A DNA stretch of 60,000 nucleotides from Polytrichum commune (GCA_950295325.1 OX485803.1:10790001-10850000); one strand, 5' to 3'. Shown: positions 10,778 through 24,045, counted from the stretch's first letter. Notes: a model not told the origin generated them from the sequence alone. A program made the numbers and translations.

Positions 10778-13700
10778 ATGCTCACCCGCATGCGAGCACA
10801 TCGGCAATTGTGGGGGCAATTAAGGAGGCATAGAGTGCGGATTGCACCTGATAGTGGATTATTGGCGTTTCCTACGAGAATTGTTCTTGGGCCCCCTACA
10901 CCGTCGACGAAATTTCCAGGGGATGCATTTTTAGGGTTTAGGAGTGCACAGTATGGATTCTCTTCATCCGCTTCGTCATCGCTGCCGCCCGATCATCAGT
11001 CACCAGCGAATCGTATCCGCAAGGATTTCGAGCCGAAGGTGGAGGCAGAGCTGGGTGGAGTACCCGAGTCGCCCAAAGAGGAAGAAGCTTTTGGTGTAAA
11101 AGGTGGAAATGGAGTAATGTATGTAGTGGGAGCGGGCACGGTCGCATTGTTGACACTAGTTGTAGCATCGACTGATGTGTTCAATACATCGGATGTGAAG
11201 CTTCATGTGGAAGCTGGAGTGTCTGCGATTCTAAATTCGGGTGCTGGGATAGGCCGGGAGTTGGTAAAGATGGCCAGGGGCATCAAGGATGCATCTGTTC
11301 AGACAATTGTGGACTTTGTGGAAGCAGCTGCCTCAATTTGGGTATTAGCTCGATGCTTATCTTCCGTTCTAGATTCAGCTGTTGAGAATGCAAACTTTGA
11401 GATGGGTTCTTGGTGGCGTCCTCGGGTTGCATCTCTATTGGCTGGTATATCTTCGATCTTTTTCTTATCCTTATCGACCGTCTATCCTCGTATTGAGAAT
11501 CTCGTTCATTTATTTTGACAACATCCAAACTTGGTCAAATGTATGGTGGTCGTTTTGGGAAAGGAAGTTTACAATAGAGTAAATGCCGCACCTGTTGCAA
11601 ATACGTACGACAGTGAAATTTGTGAAGTGAACAAAGTTGCATGGCAGAGATTGAGAGGCACTCTTAATCGATATTGAGATGGCCAGGAACGATTTTTAAG
11701 CTCCATCCATTCCATCTCTGGACTTTCACATCGGTTGTTACTTGGTTTAATGGGTCTTGTGCAAATGCTTCATGAAAGCAATAGAAGGAGCTAGGCACCC
11801 ATTATTTTCTGGATTTTTCTGTCTATTATTTCTGATCGAAGCATCTCCTTGGTGCATCAGATTTGGCAGCACATGAGTCTCGGAGAAAGGCTATTGTGGA
11901 ATCAGGAGATGGCTTTGTGGTGGACTGGCTACTCAAAGCCGTTGGCGGAAACAGGTGATGTTTAAATTAGTGTCTTAATAATCATCTCCAATTGCAGGTC
12001 ATTGTTCACAGAGCACACTTGATATTTTGTACTTCTAGATCCGACATTGCTCAGTAGCCAGTAAAGAATACAGCTGAGGTTGGTGAAGGAGGATTTGTAG
12101 CTGTTGAAATTTATGAGGTTGGTTGGCCACTTTGAACACCCACTTGGTTTCAAGAAATGGTCAGCTCTTGACAGAAAACTGTTATGCCTAGCTACGAACA
12201 TGTTGCTAATGGAAACACTGAGAAACTTCATGTTCACGTTGTATGGCAGGCCAGCCTGTGCATTTACTCAGGCAGAGGCATCGAGAGCACTTGCCTCCCT
12301 TCTGTCAGATCCTAATACATCTGAAAGTGTATTAGGCAGGCCACATGCTCTGCCGTACCTTCTTCATTTTGCAGCTTCGCTCCATGTGAATGATGCTGTT
12401 GAGGTTTGTGCTCAACCTTGAGAGTATTTGTATTTGTACTTCCATCTTGCAGCAATGAAAGCCCTTCTGAAGTGCAATTCCTTATTTCTATAACATCTGC
12501 ACCTATTGTGCAGTGGCCTGATTTTCTGATGAAGTAGATTCTGAAATGGGTACTGCAGAGCCTAAGTTCAGGAAGGAAAGACCAAGGTGCAGCAGAAGCA
12601 GCCAGTGTGCCTAGGGGCAAGAGTCTACTTGTGGCAGCAATCATGGACCTTGTTACCTCGAATTGCGATACTGGGGACCAAGCTACTTCCTTTCGGCCTA
12701 TGCTTCCAGGTGAACATATAAATATAAACCAGGTTGTCAATGTCTGGGGACTGTTAAATTCTTTTCCACATTTCTAGTGTTACATCAATTGATGATGTAG
12801 AGAAGCTTGACTCTCCTCAGTGGGGTTCCACTCTCCTAGTTATTTTAGTGCAAACAGCAATCCTCTCTCCTGCTTGAAAATGGACAGTGGTGACAAGGGA
12901 TTTCTTTTCTGCTTTGACTTATTCAGGTAAAGCAGATCCAGCAGATGTAGCAGCTGCTTTGCAGGTGGTAGAAGGTGGGTGGCTAGTGGATGATGATGGG
13001 GGCTCTGGAGAGAAAAATGGTAATGACAGAGGTGGCATGCATGGGATTGGAATTCGGGTGCTTGGAGGGACAGAAATTGTTGGTGTGCAAAGACTTGCAG
13101 CTAAGTTCCTTGGATTTTCTAATTTTGCTTCCTTCAATGACAATGTGAGATCAGCCACAGCCAATTTGTGGCCACAGACCCAACCTTTGCGCAATCAACT
13201 GGGTGGGGCTTCTGGTGAATTTAAAGATTTTCACATGCTTGCACCTGAAGGGCATGTGTCCAGATTTAGTAGGAAGAGGTCTAGTGAGAGCTTGGGGAGC
13301 AGTTATGGTCTTTGGGATGATCTCCCTGGTAGATTTGTAGCAGTCCCTTTGGCAGCTTGGGCACTTGCTACATGGGCGCAGGCCTCTAGTGAAAACAGGT
13401 TAATTATCACCCAAATAGATAAAGAAGGTGATGCTTTGCTGGCTGCTGTAGTTGCACCAGAGAGATCAGTGAGGTGGCATGGTGCCATGGCCATGAAATA
13501 CCTCTTGCAGAATGTGGATAAGGGATTTGATGAAGTAGCTGCCCGGTGGAGCACTGCACTTCTGGCAATGGCAACTCAAGCTAGCGTATGTGAAGATTCG
13601 CAATTGGCGTACTCAGCTATAACTTCCCTCACATCCTGCATTGCCCACAGCAAGAGTATGTGTCACTAACTTTCAGCTGCATAATTATTGGGAATCCCTC

Positions 13701-16700
13701 ACATGATGACTAGATTCATGCTAACATCGTCCCTATAGGATGTTTCACCAGGATTGAAGTTGAGTCATAGCTCAGATTGGCTTCCCTGAAGCAATGTTCC
13801 AGACCTTGACAATTGAATACAATATGTCTCGGGACTGTCTTTGTGGCAGGTGCTCACATGTTAGTGCTTGAGAAAGGTCTTCCATTGCTTCGAGACCTTG
13901 CCAAGCAGACAGAATCAGCTGATAGTGTGCAGGGGGCACTTGCACAGAGTCTTGATGTGCTTACAGCTGCTGGGTCAGGGCTCTCCTTAGACGAGGGCAA
14001 AAAATGGTCGCCCATTCTTCTGAGATGGGTATGCATCCACAAGCCAGATAGTTTGGCAAGATCTTGTGGGTGCCGTGTTTTAAATCGTGTGGTGAATAAC
14101 CTAGGACAAGGAGGCATTCCAATTTCACAAGCTTGGCTAGCTATGCTTCTGATGGACATAGTAACTGAAAGCAAGCCAAAACTTGGAAGAGGTAAAGGAA
14201 CTTCAAATACTGGCAGCGAGGCCAGGGAGAGAGATCTTGTCCAGGTATATCCATGCCTTTTATTGACGCATTACTGTGTGTTTGTTCGAAAAAACATGTT
14301 GCAGATGTACACTTGTTTTCACCCAAAGTATACTTCAGATCAGGAGATAAAGAATTATGGAAAATGCTGGGATTAGGAGAGTTTATTGATCAAGTGTAGA
14401 TGTACTGTGGCTGATTGTAGAGTGAGAGAGTGCGAGTGGCAACAGCTGCTGCATCAGAGATTGCAAAAGTGGTTGCACGTGAGGCTGAAAATTCAAGTGC
14501 AGAAACGAAAGTGACAGATCAAGCTGTTGCAGCAAGTGCTCGTGAGCTTCCTATGGTGGACTTACTAGGCTTTGATATGTCCCCAGCTCAAGATCATTCT
14601 TCTGGTAATAAGGAGAGTGTACGGAAGGTAACAGCCCGTGAGGCAGCATATTCTACACTCAGAGCTGTGAAGGCCTTGACGGAGTTAATAGCGGAGGACC
14701 AGGTTTGTTGCGCTTCAAAGCCCATGCTCGTCATATCTGTTTTAGTTGCTGCTTTCCCTTTTCACCATGAATGAGAGTTCCATCAAGGTTGCTAATCTGG
14801 ATCAATTTAACAGGTCAGCAGACAGCGGATCATAGAGGCAGGTGGTTTATGTCTGCTGAGGCGTCTCCTACTTTGTGATGACTTCGACCAATGGGCAGCT
14901 GCTGAACAGGATGAATGCCAGAGAGAGGATGTTTCACCTGAGCCTTCTAATGGAGGTCACCAAGATAAAACGCCTCCAGTTAAAGCCAAGGGGGAATCCA
15001 TTGCCCCCCTTACAACCCACATTCAGAAGCATGCTGCCCGGCTACTATCCAATCTTTCTTTGCACCCTTCAGCTTGTAGAACTATAGCAAAGGACCTGGA
15101 ATGGTGTGCATGGTTAGAATCCTGTGCTCAAGGTCATGCTGATGGAAATAAGGTGAGCAGCTATGCTCGAGCAGTATTGTATCACGTGTCTCAAGTGAAG
15201 GGAATGGTAGACGAAGAGAAACCGTTATCAGGAAGTGCAGTCCAAGTGGCCTCAAAGGACAAACTAGGCGAAATTTGGCCACGATATGAAGACACAGTCT
15301 TCCTGATGAACTCTGACCCTGTTTATTGGAATGCACAATCAGCAAGAGGATGTGTTGGGGCCACAAACAGTAGCTTCTTAGGTGATCATTCCTTTGTTGG
15401 ATTTCAGCATGATAGAAGCTACTCACAGAAGGTAGTACTCTTATTTGAAAAATGACATTGGTTTCTGCCTTGTAGATCACCATCTAGTTTGATTTGGTTT
15501 GATGTATCTTTAGGGAATTATGGCTAATGTTTTTTAAAAGGAAGCCAGATGCATATCTCTTTACCAATTTGAATGCCTTTACTTCCATTTGTATGAGCTG
15601 CAAGATATCATCTATTTGTTATAAACAGATATGGGGAGGGATGACCTGTTGGGAATTTTGTGATCACCTTCTTGGAGAGTCCTGGGTGGTTATGTATGTT
15701 CTATGCACCTGAATTCTAGGAATTGATGTGCATTTTTGCAGGTGGAGAATGTTGGACCTGTTATAGATGTTGTCTTTGTGCATGGTTTAATGGGGGGGCC
15801 CTATAGAACTTGGCGCATTGCTGATGACAAGACTTCAACAACTAGTGGTATAATAGAGAAAATTGATGAGGATGCTGGGAAGGAAGGCACATGTTGGCCT
15901 GAAGAATGGCTTGCCGGTGATGTTCCTGGTAGTCGTTTACTAACTGTCAAGTATAAGGTAATGGTTTTCATCCGATATTATCTTGCATGTTGATGTGCAA
16001 GATCATCCAATTTGAATGGCTTGGGAAGCTTACCCTTTAGAGCTGATTCAGTGCACCACACTTTATTGTGAACATTTAATATAAGAGTAGGTGGGATCTT
16101 ATTGAGCTGAATACTGATTCATGCAGTTAATAATGTTAGAGTCATGATTTTTTGGGTTATTCTATATTTTCACAACTTGATATGTTGATGTTGTTTACAT
16201 GCAGACTAATTTATCTCAGTGGTCTGGAGCAACTCTTCCTCTCCAGGTAGTTTTAGATTTCATGTTTTACTCTGGCAAGTCCATCACTTGGGTACTTGGG
16301 CACTTGGGTCTTGGATACTGCAGGATATGGCATCTATTGAAATTGTGAAAAAAATTGCAGCATTTTGAATTTATTAGTAGAGGTCTCACACATGTGATGT
16401 AGGGTCTTGAGCTATATTCAGCTTGTTAACTTCTATGACTGTTTAGCAGTGGTTCTGTAAATCATAGCTGGTAAGGAAGAACTCATGATAGTATGTAAGT
16501 CCACTTTCATGTGCTATCTCACAGATAAGTGTCACATGCAACAGAGAATATTCTAAAAGTGATGGGCATGGTGTATATTATTTGGCTGGATTGCAGGAAG
16601 TAAGCTCAATGTTGCTTGATAAACTGCTTGCAGCAGGCGTTGGAGAGCGTCCTGTAGTTTTTGTTACTCACAGGTGAGGTCAGTCTGCTTAGTACCAATT

Positions 16701-18461
16701 TTGTGATGCGAAATCGGGAACAAAGATCCTGGACAAACTTTATATGTAAGAGTCTTATGTATAGAGATCTCAATTTTGAACACTATCATGGATGTGATGC
16801 AGCATGGGAGGTCTGGTGGTGAAGCAACTGTTGCTGCAAGCAAGCCAAGACGAAAATCGAGCCCGTATTGTGAAACAAACATCTGGCATTGTTAGTTTAC
16901 ACCCTTTTGTTCTCTTCTTTTTATTTGAGATTTTTAAGTTATTTGTCTGTACAGTTGTCAGCTAGAGAGATCAAATCCACACTCTAGCCAGTGCCCAAAG
17001 CCTTTCTTGTAGGTGTATTCTGGAGCACAAGAGTTCATGATCACAGTTGATGTTTATGGATAGCACCTAGGGTTATATCTATTCTGAGAGCATGCTAAGT
17101 TCTGACCACTCAAGATTGTTACTATGAGGTTGTGTGCTTGCTTTCCAATTCGAATTTACATCCAATGAAATGAGTGCTTCACCATGTACATGTCCCTTCT
17201 CTTCCTGATCTTATCTGGTTGTGCAGGTATTTTATAGCTGTCCACATTTTGGAAGCAAGCTTGCTGACATGCCCTGGCGTTTTGGCTATGTTTTGCGACC
17301 AGCACCTTCGGTAAATATTTCCCACATCGGACTAGGAATGTAAATAATAAAATCACTAAGACAAGGTCGCTACAGTAGCTGTTCAGCTCCAGATACTCTA
17401 AAACACTTGCAAAGCCTGGTTTGCCAAGACTTTTTTCAAAAAGTAAAGTGCCCAATACTGGTCATCTTTTCTAAGGGTGGGGCGGTTCTGTTAATTATTC
17501 TACAGATAGGGGATTTGAGGAGTGGTTCTCCAAAGCTGGAAGAACTCAATCGCTACATCCGACAGCTCCACATTAAGCGTGGGTTGGAGGTCCTCAGTTT
17601 CAGTGAGGTATGCAACCAGTAACTTGCTGAGTTGGTGCAAGTCATTTAACTTTTTGACCTCTACAAAGGTAAGGTGCGGTTTGCCGCATCGTATAGTATC
17701 ATTCTATGACATAAATGAGTTATGAGAAGGTTGATATAGTAGGAATCAGTAATCTTTGGTGTATGTTTGTAGTCTCCAAGAAGGGTATTGTGGATTCTAA
17801 GATGTATAGCCTGGAGCCTATGTTGGTCAATTAAGAACCTCACATACTTTGGGTATCACTTTGGATATTGGCAGACAAAGGTCACACCCTTGGTGGAGGG
17901 CTACGGAGGTTATGGGCTGCGTATGGAAGTTGTACCCATTGAATCTGCTTACCCGGGGTTTGGTGAGCTAGTGGTAAGGCTCTCTCCAAGGCATTTACAG
18001 TAATTTAAATCAATTTAGTAAATCTATAATCCCCCCAAAAAACTTACAAGCAATGACAAATAATGTTGGGTTAACATTTACTGTTGGTGACACTACCACG
18101 GTTTACAATTAATATTGAGCAAGACAATTATGATTGGTGACACTAAATATCATATTGAGTGTAGTTGTCTCTTGGCCAAAGTCAAATGCCTCCCCTTCCA
18201 CTTCACCAAAGTTGGGGCGAAAATCTCCCTACCAAAACATGGGGTTCTGAGAGGTTTTAAGATAACTCTTATACGGGTTATGGACTTTGCTTATTGAGTG
18301 TTGATGATGTGTTGTGTCATGTGTGACAGCTGTTGGATGGCACAGATCACATCAATTCATGCAAGCCTCTTAGTCGGTCTGACCCTGCGTATTCAAGAAC
18401 TCTTGCTTTTCTCCAGAAGCTTGCCATTCAAGCTGGAGAATCCCAATGTGCAGGAGAGTAG
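10778..18461 (+). CDS. SERAC1-like alpha/beta-hydrolase with armadillo-like N-terminal region (16 exons)
   Basis: Predicted serine hydrolase. Exons: 10778-11444, 11861-11954, 12250-12403, 12538-12709, 12927-13655, 13850-14244, 14421-14702, 14814-15431, 15742-15957, 16205-16246, 16597-16673, 16803-16890, 17227-17310, 17506-17607, 17875-17973, 18330-18461. All introns are GT-AG and all phases close, giving 1316 aa. The first 30 residues are Arg-rich without acids until D25, as in organelle presequences. One hydrophobic span lies at about 113-131 (VMYVVGAGTVALLTLVV). A long helical, armadillo-like middle follows. The hydrolase domain starts at about 1040 with FVHGLMGGPYRTW (oxyanion region), nucleophile elbow THSMGG (Ser1149) and DHINSC near the C-terminus (His1280). 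Human SERAC1 acts in phosphatidylglycerol remodelling at mitochondria-ER contacts; the same role in plants is inference. The start is the first ATG of the open frame. The exon 1/2 junction is the least certain. Confidence 0.88.
18010..18166 (+). mobile_element. Partial MITE (ACTACACTAAATATGATAT family) in intron 15
   Basis: Matches about 3440-3594: TAAATCTATAATCCCCC, GACAAATAATGTTGGG, GAGCAAGACAATTA and the terminal AGTGTAGTT. Only one half of the element is present. It lies wholly in the intron 17974-18329 of the SERAC1-like gene and leaves both splice sites untouched. Confidence 0.65.
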
Positions 18462-19400
18462 GGTAGATTAGTAACAGGTTTCTAATTTGGTCCAAAATGT
18501 GTAAATGTACCCCTGAGCAGGCACAACTTGTATTATAAATGATGATGATACTGGAAAGAGTGGTTTCTTTGCTTCTATTTTTCCATGTGGCTAGATTGAT
18601 TGTTTCTAGCAGATAATTATCTTTATTTGCCAATACTATTAGGATCATACAACATCTTTATTCAAGCAGTATATGTGCTTAGGGATTGGTAGAACTACAC
18701 TCTCACCTCAGTGTTGTTAACTATTTACAGGGATTTGTGACGGGTAAAGACTTGTCACTACACAGCTCAGATTATGGGGAGCACATGACCAAGATTGCAA
18801 TGTTTTTGTATTCTATGAGCGCCTGCTTCTTAGAATAAGAACATACCACCCTGTTATAAATATGGAGGTGAATTTTCAGATAATGGGTAGGGAAATCTTC
18901 AGTAGGCACCAACTTTAGACACAATTGCAGGATAACCATGGAGCCCTAAATGTTCGATCAAACATTTTTAAGCTTCCCTATGGTCTTCATTTATAATGAC
19001 TTCAGAGGAATGGTGATGTTTGATACACTGGAATCACCACCAGTAGGAATGTCATTTCAATGACAAAAGGAAAAATTCACATACTTCTAATATTAGGTAT
19101 TCAATTGCTTCCTTCAAACTGGAGAGGTTAAGTAGTAAGCTTGCCCTAACAATTAGATCATTGGAATTAAGTACATGTCTTCACAAGACATGTGACAATC
19201 TAGTAACTAATGTGAAAATTGCGGACATCACCATTAATCTGGATGAATCCAATAAGGATGAATTGATCTCAAGCCTAAAAAGGATTTGTTTAAATAAAAC
19301 AGAAAATTTTAAAATTTTAAAATTATCATCATTACTATTCACTGTCATGCACATAAAAAAAATTCATCGTCAAGATAACCAAAAAGTACAACCAAGACAC
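18462..19400. other. 3' region of the SERAC1-like gene and AT-rich spacer
   Basis: The first few hundred bases after the stop are probably 3' UTR. I see no clear poly(A) signal that decides its end and no further gene. Confidence 0.4.
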
Positions 19401-19407
19401 CCCTCAA

Positions 19408-19786
19408 GAGTCTGGGTAGTATTTAGTTTGTTTTCCATTTTTCCAACTTCTACCAATTAGATTTACACAACAAAATTTCTGTTGCATTAGCAAATCTACG
19501 ATGAAACATTTGCCAAAACCGGATTGAAATTCTAACATCCCTTGATTTAGTTATGGTTATCGAAAATGCATTTTGTTGATTTCTTATTTGGATACATAGG
19601 TCCTTTCAATCGTGTTCACTATTGAGTGTAGAGTAGTTGTTAATGTTTGAAAATGTAGTCCAATCTCTTTGAACATGTGTCTTCATGATGATTGCTCTTT
19701 GATCCTCACAAAACCACATACCGATCAAATACAAAGGTCCGCTTAAGAAGATGGGCCACTTCAGACCCATCTACCTTACGTTGTGC
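19408..19786 (+). mobile_element. Dispersed TAAGGTA-family MITE copy
   Basis: Shares ordered blocks with 34963-35345 and 48065-48418: TTTACACAACAAAA, GTTGCATTAGCAAATCTACGA, TTGTTGATTTCTTA, TAGTCCAATCTCTTT, and a right end GACCCATCTACCTTA. The left end (CTGGGTAGTATTTAG) corresponds to GTGGGTGTTATTTGG in the other copies. Ends are imperfect inverted repeats (TAAGGTA.G.GGGT.TTA). Non-coding. Confidence 0.6.
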
Positions 19787-20264
19787 CTAGGAAGAGAGGA
19801 ACAAAAGAAGAAGGAAAAGTTTATATTGTGGACACTATTGTAGTGTCTATAACTAGCCTATAGTTTGAACTTTGTTCAATCCCATGTGTCTAGAAGTAGA
19901 GGAGGGAATGGTAAAATGTGTGTCATCTAAGAATAAGTACTATTTCAACTCTAAATGCTCCATTGTGTTCTGACTGCGGTGCACCCATAAAGCAAATTTT
20001 GGCCAACTTTTAGAGCTTAACTCACACTATGTGGAGGCAACTCATAATCATTTTCAAATGATTTTGATTTTATTCTTAGAATGTCAAACTCTTCAACCAA
20101 AGTTGAGAGAAAGGGCGACATCTCACACGACTTACCACTCTTGCCCAATCACCGGCTTAAGACTGAAGGGAAGCTTGTACTTAAGAATGTTTTAGGGGTG
20201 TATATTCCCAAATAAACTTCTATTTACGGGGGTGTAGTAAATTTGTACAGGATTGTGAACTTCC
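19787..20264. other. Spacer
   Basis: No gene or repeat boundary recognised between the dispersed repeat on the left and the foldback element on the right. Confidence 0.4.
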
Positions 20265-20865
20265 CGGAGAGAGGGAGTTATTGTATACAAGAGTACCTCT
20301 CTACCATCCAACATAAAAAGACCTGAAATAGTATGCAACCCGGAGGTTTTTTTTTGAAGGTCGATTTCACGTTGTAATTAGTATTGAAGACTCCGAATTA
20401 GGCTACTCGAGGGCATTTGAGATGAATTTGGAAGTGGATCAAGTTTTTGAAATCTATAAGGGCAATGAACATGGAGAAGTGACCACAAGATGCAGATGAA
20501 CCAGTTGAGTTTGAGAAATAACCGATTCAAATTTAGGACTTCAGGAAAATTACCGATTCATTTAGAGAAATTTAGAGAATATTCCACATTCGAGTAAAGA
20601 AAACATGAAAGATGTCAATGTGTAACCGGATGGTCTTGCAAACACTAGGATCCCGACCAATTATGCCCAAAAATGTCCCTAGACACTAGATCGAGTCTTT
20701 ATGTTTGTTGATAAATGCAGACACTTCCAAACTCATCTCAAATGACCTTGAGTAAACTAATTTGGGGTCTTCAAAACTAATTCTGGTGTCAAATCAACTA
20801 CAAACAACTTTGGGTTGCACACTATTTAAGGCTAAGGGGTGGCTTAATCCCAAGGCCTTAACCCA
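20265..20865. mobile_element. Foldback element carrying a nested AACCGGTT-family copy
   Basis: Left arm about 20320-20455 and right arm about 20700-20862 are diverged inverted repeats. For example ATAGTATGCAACCC on the left matches the complement of GGGTTGCACACTATT on the right, and CATTTGAGATGAATTTGG matches the complement of CCAAACTCATCTCAAATG. The right arm is also directly similar to 32790-32925. Between the arms is an AACCGGTT-family copy. The outer boundaries are approximate. Confidence 0.55.
20480..20690 (-). mobile_element. AACCGGTT-family MITE copy (nested)
   Basis: Reverse-orientation family member: ATGAACCAGTTGAGTTTGAG, ACTTCAGGAAAATTACCGAT, GATGTCAATGTGTAACCGG, then ATGCCCAAAAATGTCCCTAG. 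More diverged than the copies at 28 kb. Confidence 0.55.
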
Positions 20866-20899
20866 AATCCCATGGGATCTCCAAGGTTAAGTTGCCTAA

Positions 20900-21400
20900 G
20901 GGCCACTTCACACACGAGCCAAGAGCCGTGACAATGAAATTGTGAGAGCCCAAAAGAAGTGTCCCAAAGGTTGTCCCAAGACACTCCCAAAATCACGTAG
21001 TATGGTCACGGGCCTTCAAGTGTAGTGTGAAGTCATATTTGACCAACCCTCAACCGAATGCTATTTCAATGAATTTCTATTCATGTGTGGTCCTCAGACA
21101 TGATAAAAATATAATATGCCAATGGTTGTGAGGTTACGGAGCACCATGGTCTCCCAGTTTAGTGTGAGGCCTACCTCCAAGAGGTGGATTATGAAAATAA
21201 CCCAAGTGACCATGAAACATGATCCATTTGATGCCATGCAGGAATCCATGTAGACTTTACATCCATCTCGCACTCACTTACTCAGTTGGTCCCTCAAGCG
21301 TAGTGTGAAGCGAACTTGGACTGGCTCCTTTTTTTTCCACCAATGAGAGTGCTTGAAGTGCAATGGTTGCGGGCCCTCAGTCTTGTGTGTGAAGTGACCC
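20900..21400. mobile_element. Harbinger/Tourist-type MITE, copy 2, exact TAA duplication
   Basis: Starts GGGCCACTTCACACACGAG after TAA (20897-20899) and ends GTGTGTGAAGTGACCC before TAA (21401-21403). The interior matches 53676-54179 in reverse orientation, for example AGAGCCGTGAC, GGTCACGGGCCTTCAAGTG and GGTGGATTATG. 501 bp, non-coding. The 3-bp TAA target and GGGCC ends place it in PIF/Harbinger. Confidence 0.85.
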
Positions 21401-21403
21401 TAA

Positions 21404-22410
21404 GGCCAGAATAGTGCTCATGTGGGTGACCGTCCTAGCACTTGATTTCTGGTGCACCCACCCACTCATCATCCACCCAATCATAGTGGGGGTATTCGGG
21501 TGAACTGGACATTTTCAACCAACCATGTGAGAACCTAGGGGCTTACCCTTCGGGGAGATAGGTGATGCCCAACCTATTGACACCTGTTCAAGTTGTTCAC
21601 CATTGAAAGGAAGCAATAGTCATTGCAACCCCTTCAATTCTCATAATACCCATTTTGAAAATACATATAGATCCATACCAACTCGGAAATGAAGCAACAT
21701 CATAGTTCACGCTAGTGACAACATTGAAGTCGTCTTTCTTTCTTTCTTTCTTTCTTTACAGGTGATTTTTTTTTTAATAATTTTTTTGTAATGTTGGATG
21801 GATGAGAGGTGTGCTTGTGTACGTTAATTCCCTCTCTTTCTCCCAACTGCCCTGCCCAAGCATCAGAAGTTACTTTTCAGAAGCTTTAACTTTAAGTTCA
21901 CACGAGTCTTTCTGGACTAAGAAACTGGGAGTTTCTTAGAACATGCAAAGTCTGCATCCAGCTCCCAGACAAATGTTCTGATAGTAAATTATGATATGTC
22001 CTCTCCGTAAATTTACGATATGCCGTAAATTTCTATCAAAAAATTTACCCATGTATGATAGTAAATTACGATATGTCATCTATCTACATACAATGACTGG
22101 GTTTGTGTGCAATTAGGTTGTGGGCTCACGAATGGGTTGCCTCTTTTCCAACGCAAATTTACCCTTGGGTTAAAATCAGAGTACAAAAATCAATAACTTC
22201 ATATTGCACCTATATCAAAAATCAAGTTACCATTTTCTTTGTTACGATGGCGGTGAATGTTCAAATATTGTGGAATGTGATGAATATAGCCATGGTGGAA
22301 CCTAATTGCACTTATTGATGTAGAAAGGATTTTCTTCCATTTGCAGATGAAGTGACTTCATATTGCCCCTCCCCTCTCAAGAAAAGCCTAACTAAGTAGA
22401 TATAGGTCCA
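21404..22410. other. AT-rich spacer with (TTTC)n microsatellite
   Basis: A TTTC run of about six units lies at 21733-21757, followed by a T-rich run. GTTGGATGGATGAGAGGTGTG (near 21790) resembles the ends of a repeat also seen near 25080 and 32915. No gene seen. Confidence 0.5.
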
Positions 22411-22414
22411 AGAT

Positions 22415-23120
22415 CATGATGTAAGGTAGATGTGCCTAATTTAGTGACTTGTCTTAAACGGACCCCTATATTTGAGTGGTGTCTAGTAAAGTTTGAAAAA
22501 AAGAGTGGACACCAAAAAGACATGTGTTTAAAAAGATTGGATTACGTGCACATAATATGTTAATATTTCTAGGTTCAACAATTTTCTTATACTTGGGGGG
22601 ACTTGTATGACCACTTATTGGGCATGCGAATCTTCACTTTGATAATGGGTAAGATACTCATATGAGCTATTATGAGGAACTTGTTAGGAAAGTGGTTGCG
22701 ACCTTTTTTTGTATTTGGTATCCATCTCATACTACTCGTGTGTTTCAGTTCCTAGGAGAAGTGGTAGTCGGGAAAAGTAACGATTTAAGGCTCATATGCC
22801 TCATTTGGTGTCTGATCTTAAACATACACCTCTATGTGAGTGGTGCATAGTTGGGTGTGAATCTAAGAATGGACACCAAAAAGAGATTGGACTACGTGCT
22901 CAAACATCATCAACCATTCTAGACGCAATAGTCAACATAATTGGGTGGGGGACCTATACGATCATTTAACAATCTAGAGAATCTTCACTTTGACGATGAA
23001 TAGGATATCCTTACAAGCTCCAAAAATGGTGACGAAAGTGGCTATGTGCACAATTCGGATTGGCTAACCATCTCGCACTAATGGTGATGTGTTCCGTCTC
23101 CTACGAGAAGTGGGTCCAGA
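22415..23120 (-). repeat. Two consecutive diverged copies of a dispersed repeat
   Basis: About 22415-22770 and 22790-23120 share ordered blocks: TATATTTGAGTGGTG / TCTATGTGAGTGGTG, GGACACCAAAAAGA, GATTGGA-TACGTGC, AATCTTCACTTTGA and ACCATCTC. The same blocks recur at 45000-45380. They contain the complement of the TAAGGTA-family blocks (GTCCAATCTCTTT, TGGTGTCC). Confidence 0.5.
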
Positions 23121-24045
23121 GAGAAAAATGTTCATTAAAGACATGCTTACCCTTGCCTCAAATATTGAGCTACTCATAAAGCCCCTCGAACAGAGAGGGA
23201 TGAAACTGTGAGTTTCATCCTTCTTTGAGAAAGTAGTAATGTTAAAATCTCATTAATTTCTCATGTATCGGACCCTATTTCGAAAGTTGGGTAAACTTTT
23301 GGGACCTTCTCTTTTCATCTCTCATACTTTGAGAGAATTTTAGGATCTAAAATGAGGAATGCGCATGGGACCCGTTGACAAATCATGGATCAATGCTAGC
23401 TTGGTCCACCCTTCCTACTAGAACAAGCTAGAAAATCAGTTTTTAATGACCCGACACCCCTCTTTGTGTATGATAATTTAAGCCGAGAACGTGGACGGCG
23501 TTGTGCTAATTCTCATTAACTCAAGGGTTGGGACGAAACGCATAGTTTTTAGCTACTTTCACTTTACAAATGCATCTATTGCTCTCGAAGTGCATTGTGT
23601 CGGATGTCATGCCAAACTACTACACCCTAAACTCCGCAATATCAACCTCCATAATGTCACACACTCTCTAATATCCCAAAACCCTAGGGAACGGATGTTC
23701 GTAGTTCAAATCTCACTCCTTACTGTCACACTTCTCTCCCTTATATCACGAAATTTGGCATTAATGCAAACCATCAAAGAAGTCAACCCACACCCTCGCA
23801 CTGCACCACGTGTCAACATGTGGAGTGTCACCTTCTTACTCATCTTATTCTTCTTCTGATGCCACTTGTTGAATGTTGGTGCATGCGTCCGCCACATCGC
23901 CCAGGAAGGCCAAGTGGGGTGGACCACACTAACATAGGTGACTGGAGAACGAACTCAAATCGTCCTCACATCTCCTTTGTGTTGTTCCATACTATCACAT
24001 GCTACACTAATTCACTAGTATCACAACATCCATGTCAACACTATA
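23121..24045. other. Spacer
   Basis: A 122-codon + frame at 23491-23859 has no recognisable motif. I see no splice-linked coding segments and no complete element. Confidence 0.35.

Noticed and set aside
10778-11518. Exon 1 of the SERAC1-like gene as a complete 246-aa gene
   Set aside because: A good donor at 11445 joins in frame to downstream exons that continue the hydrolase protein; the last 24 codons before the stop are read-through into intron 1.
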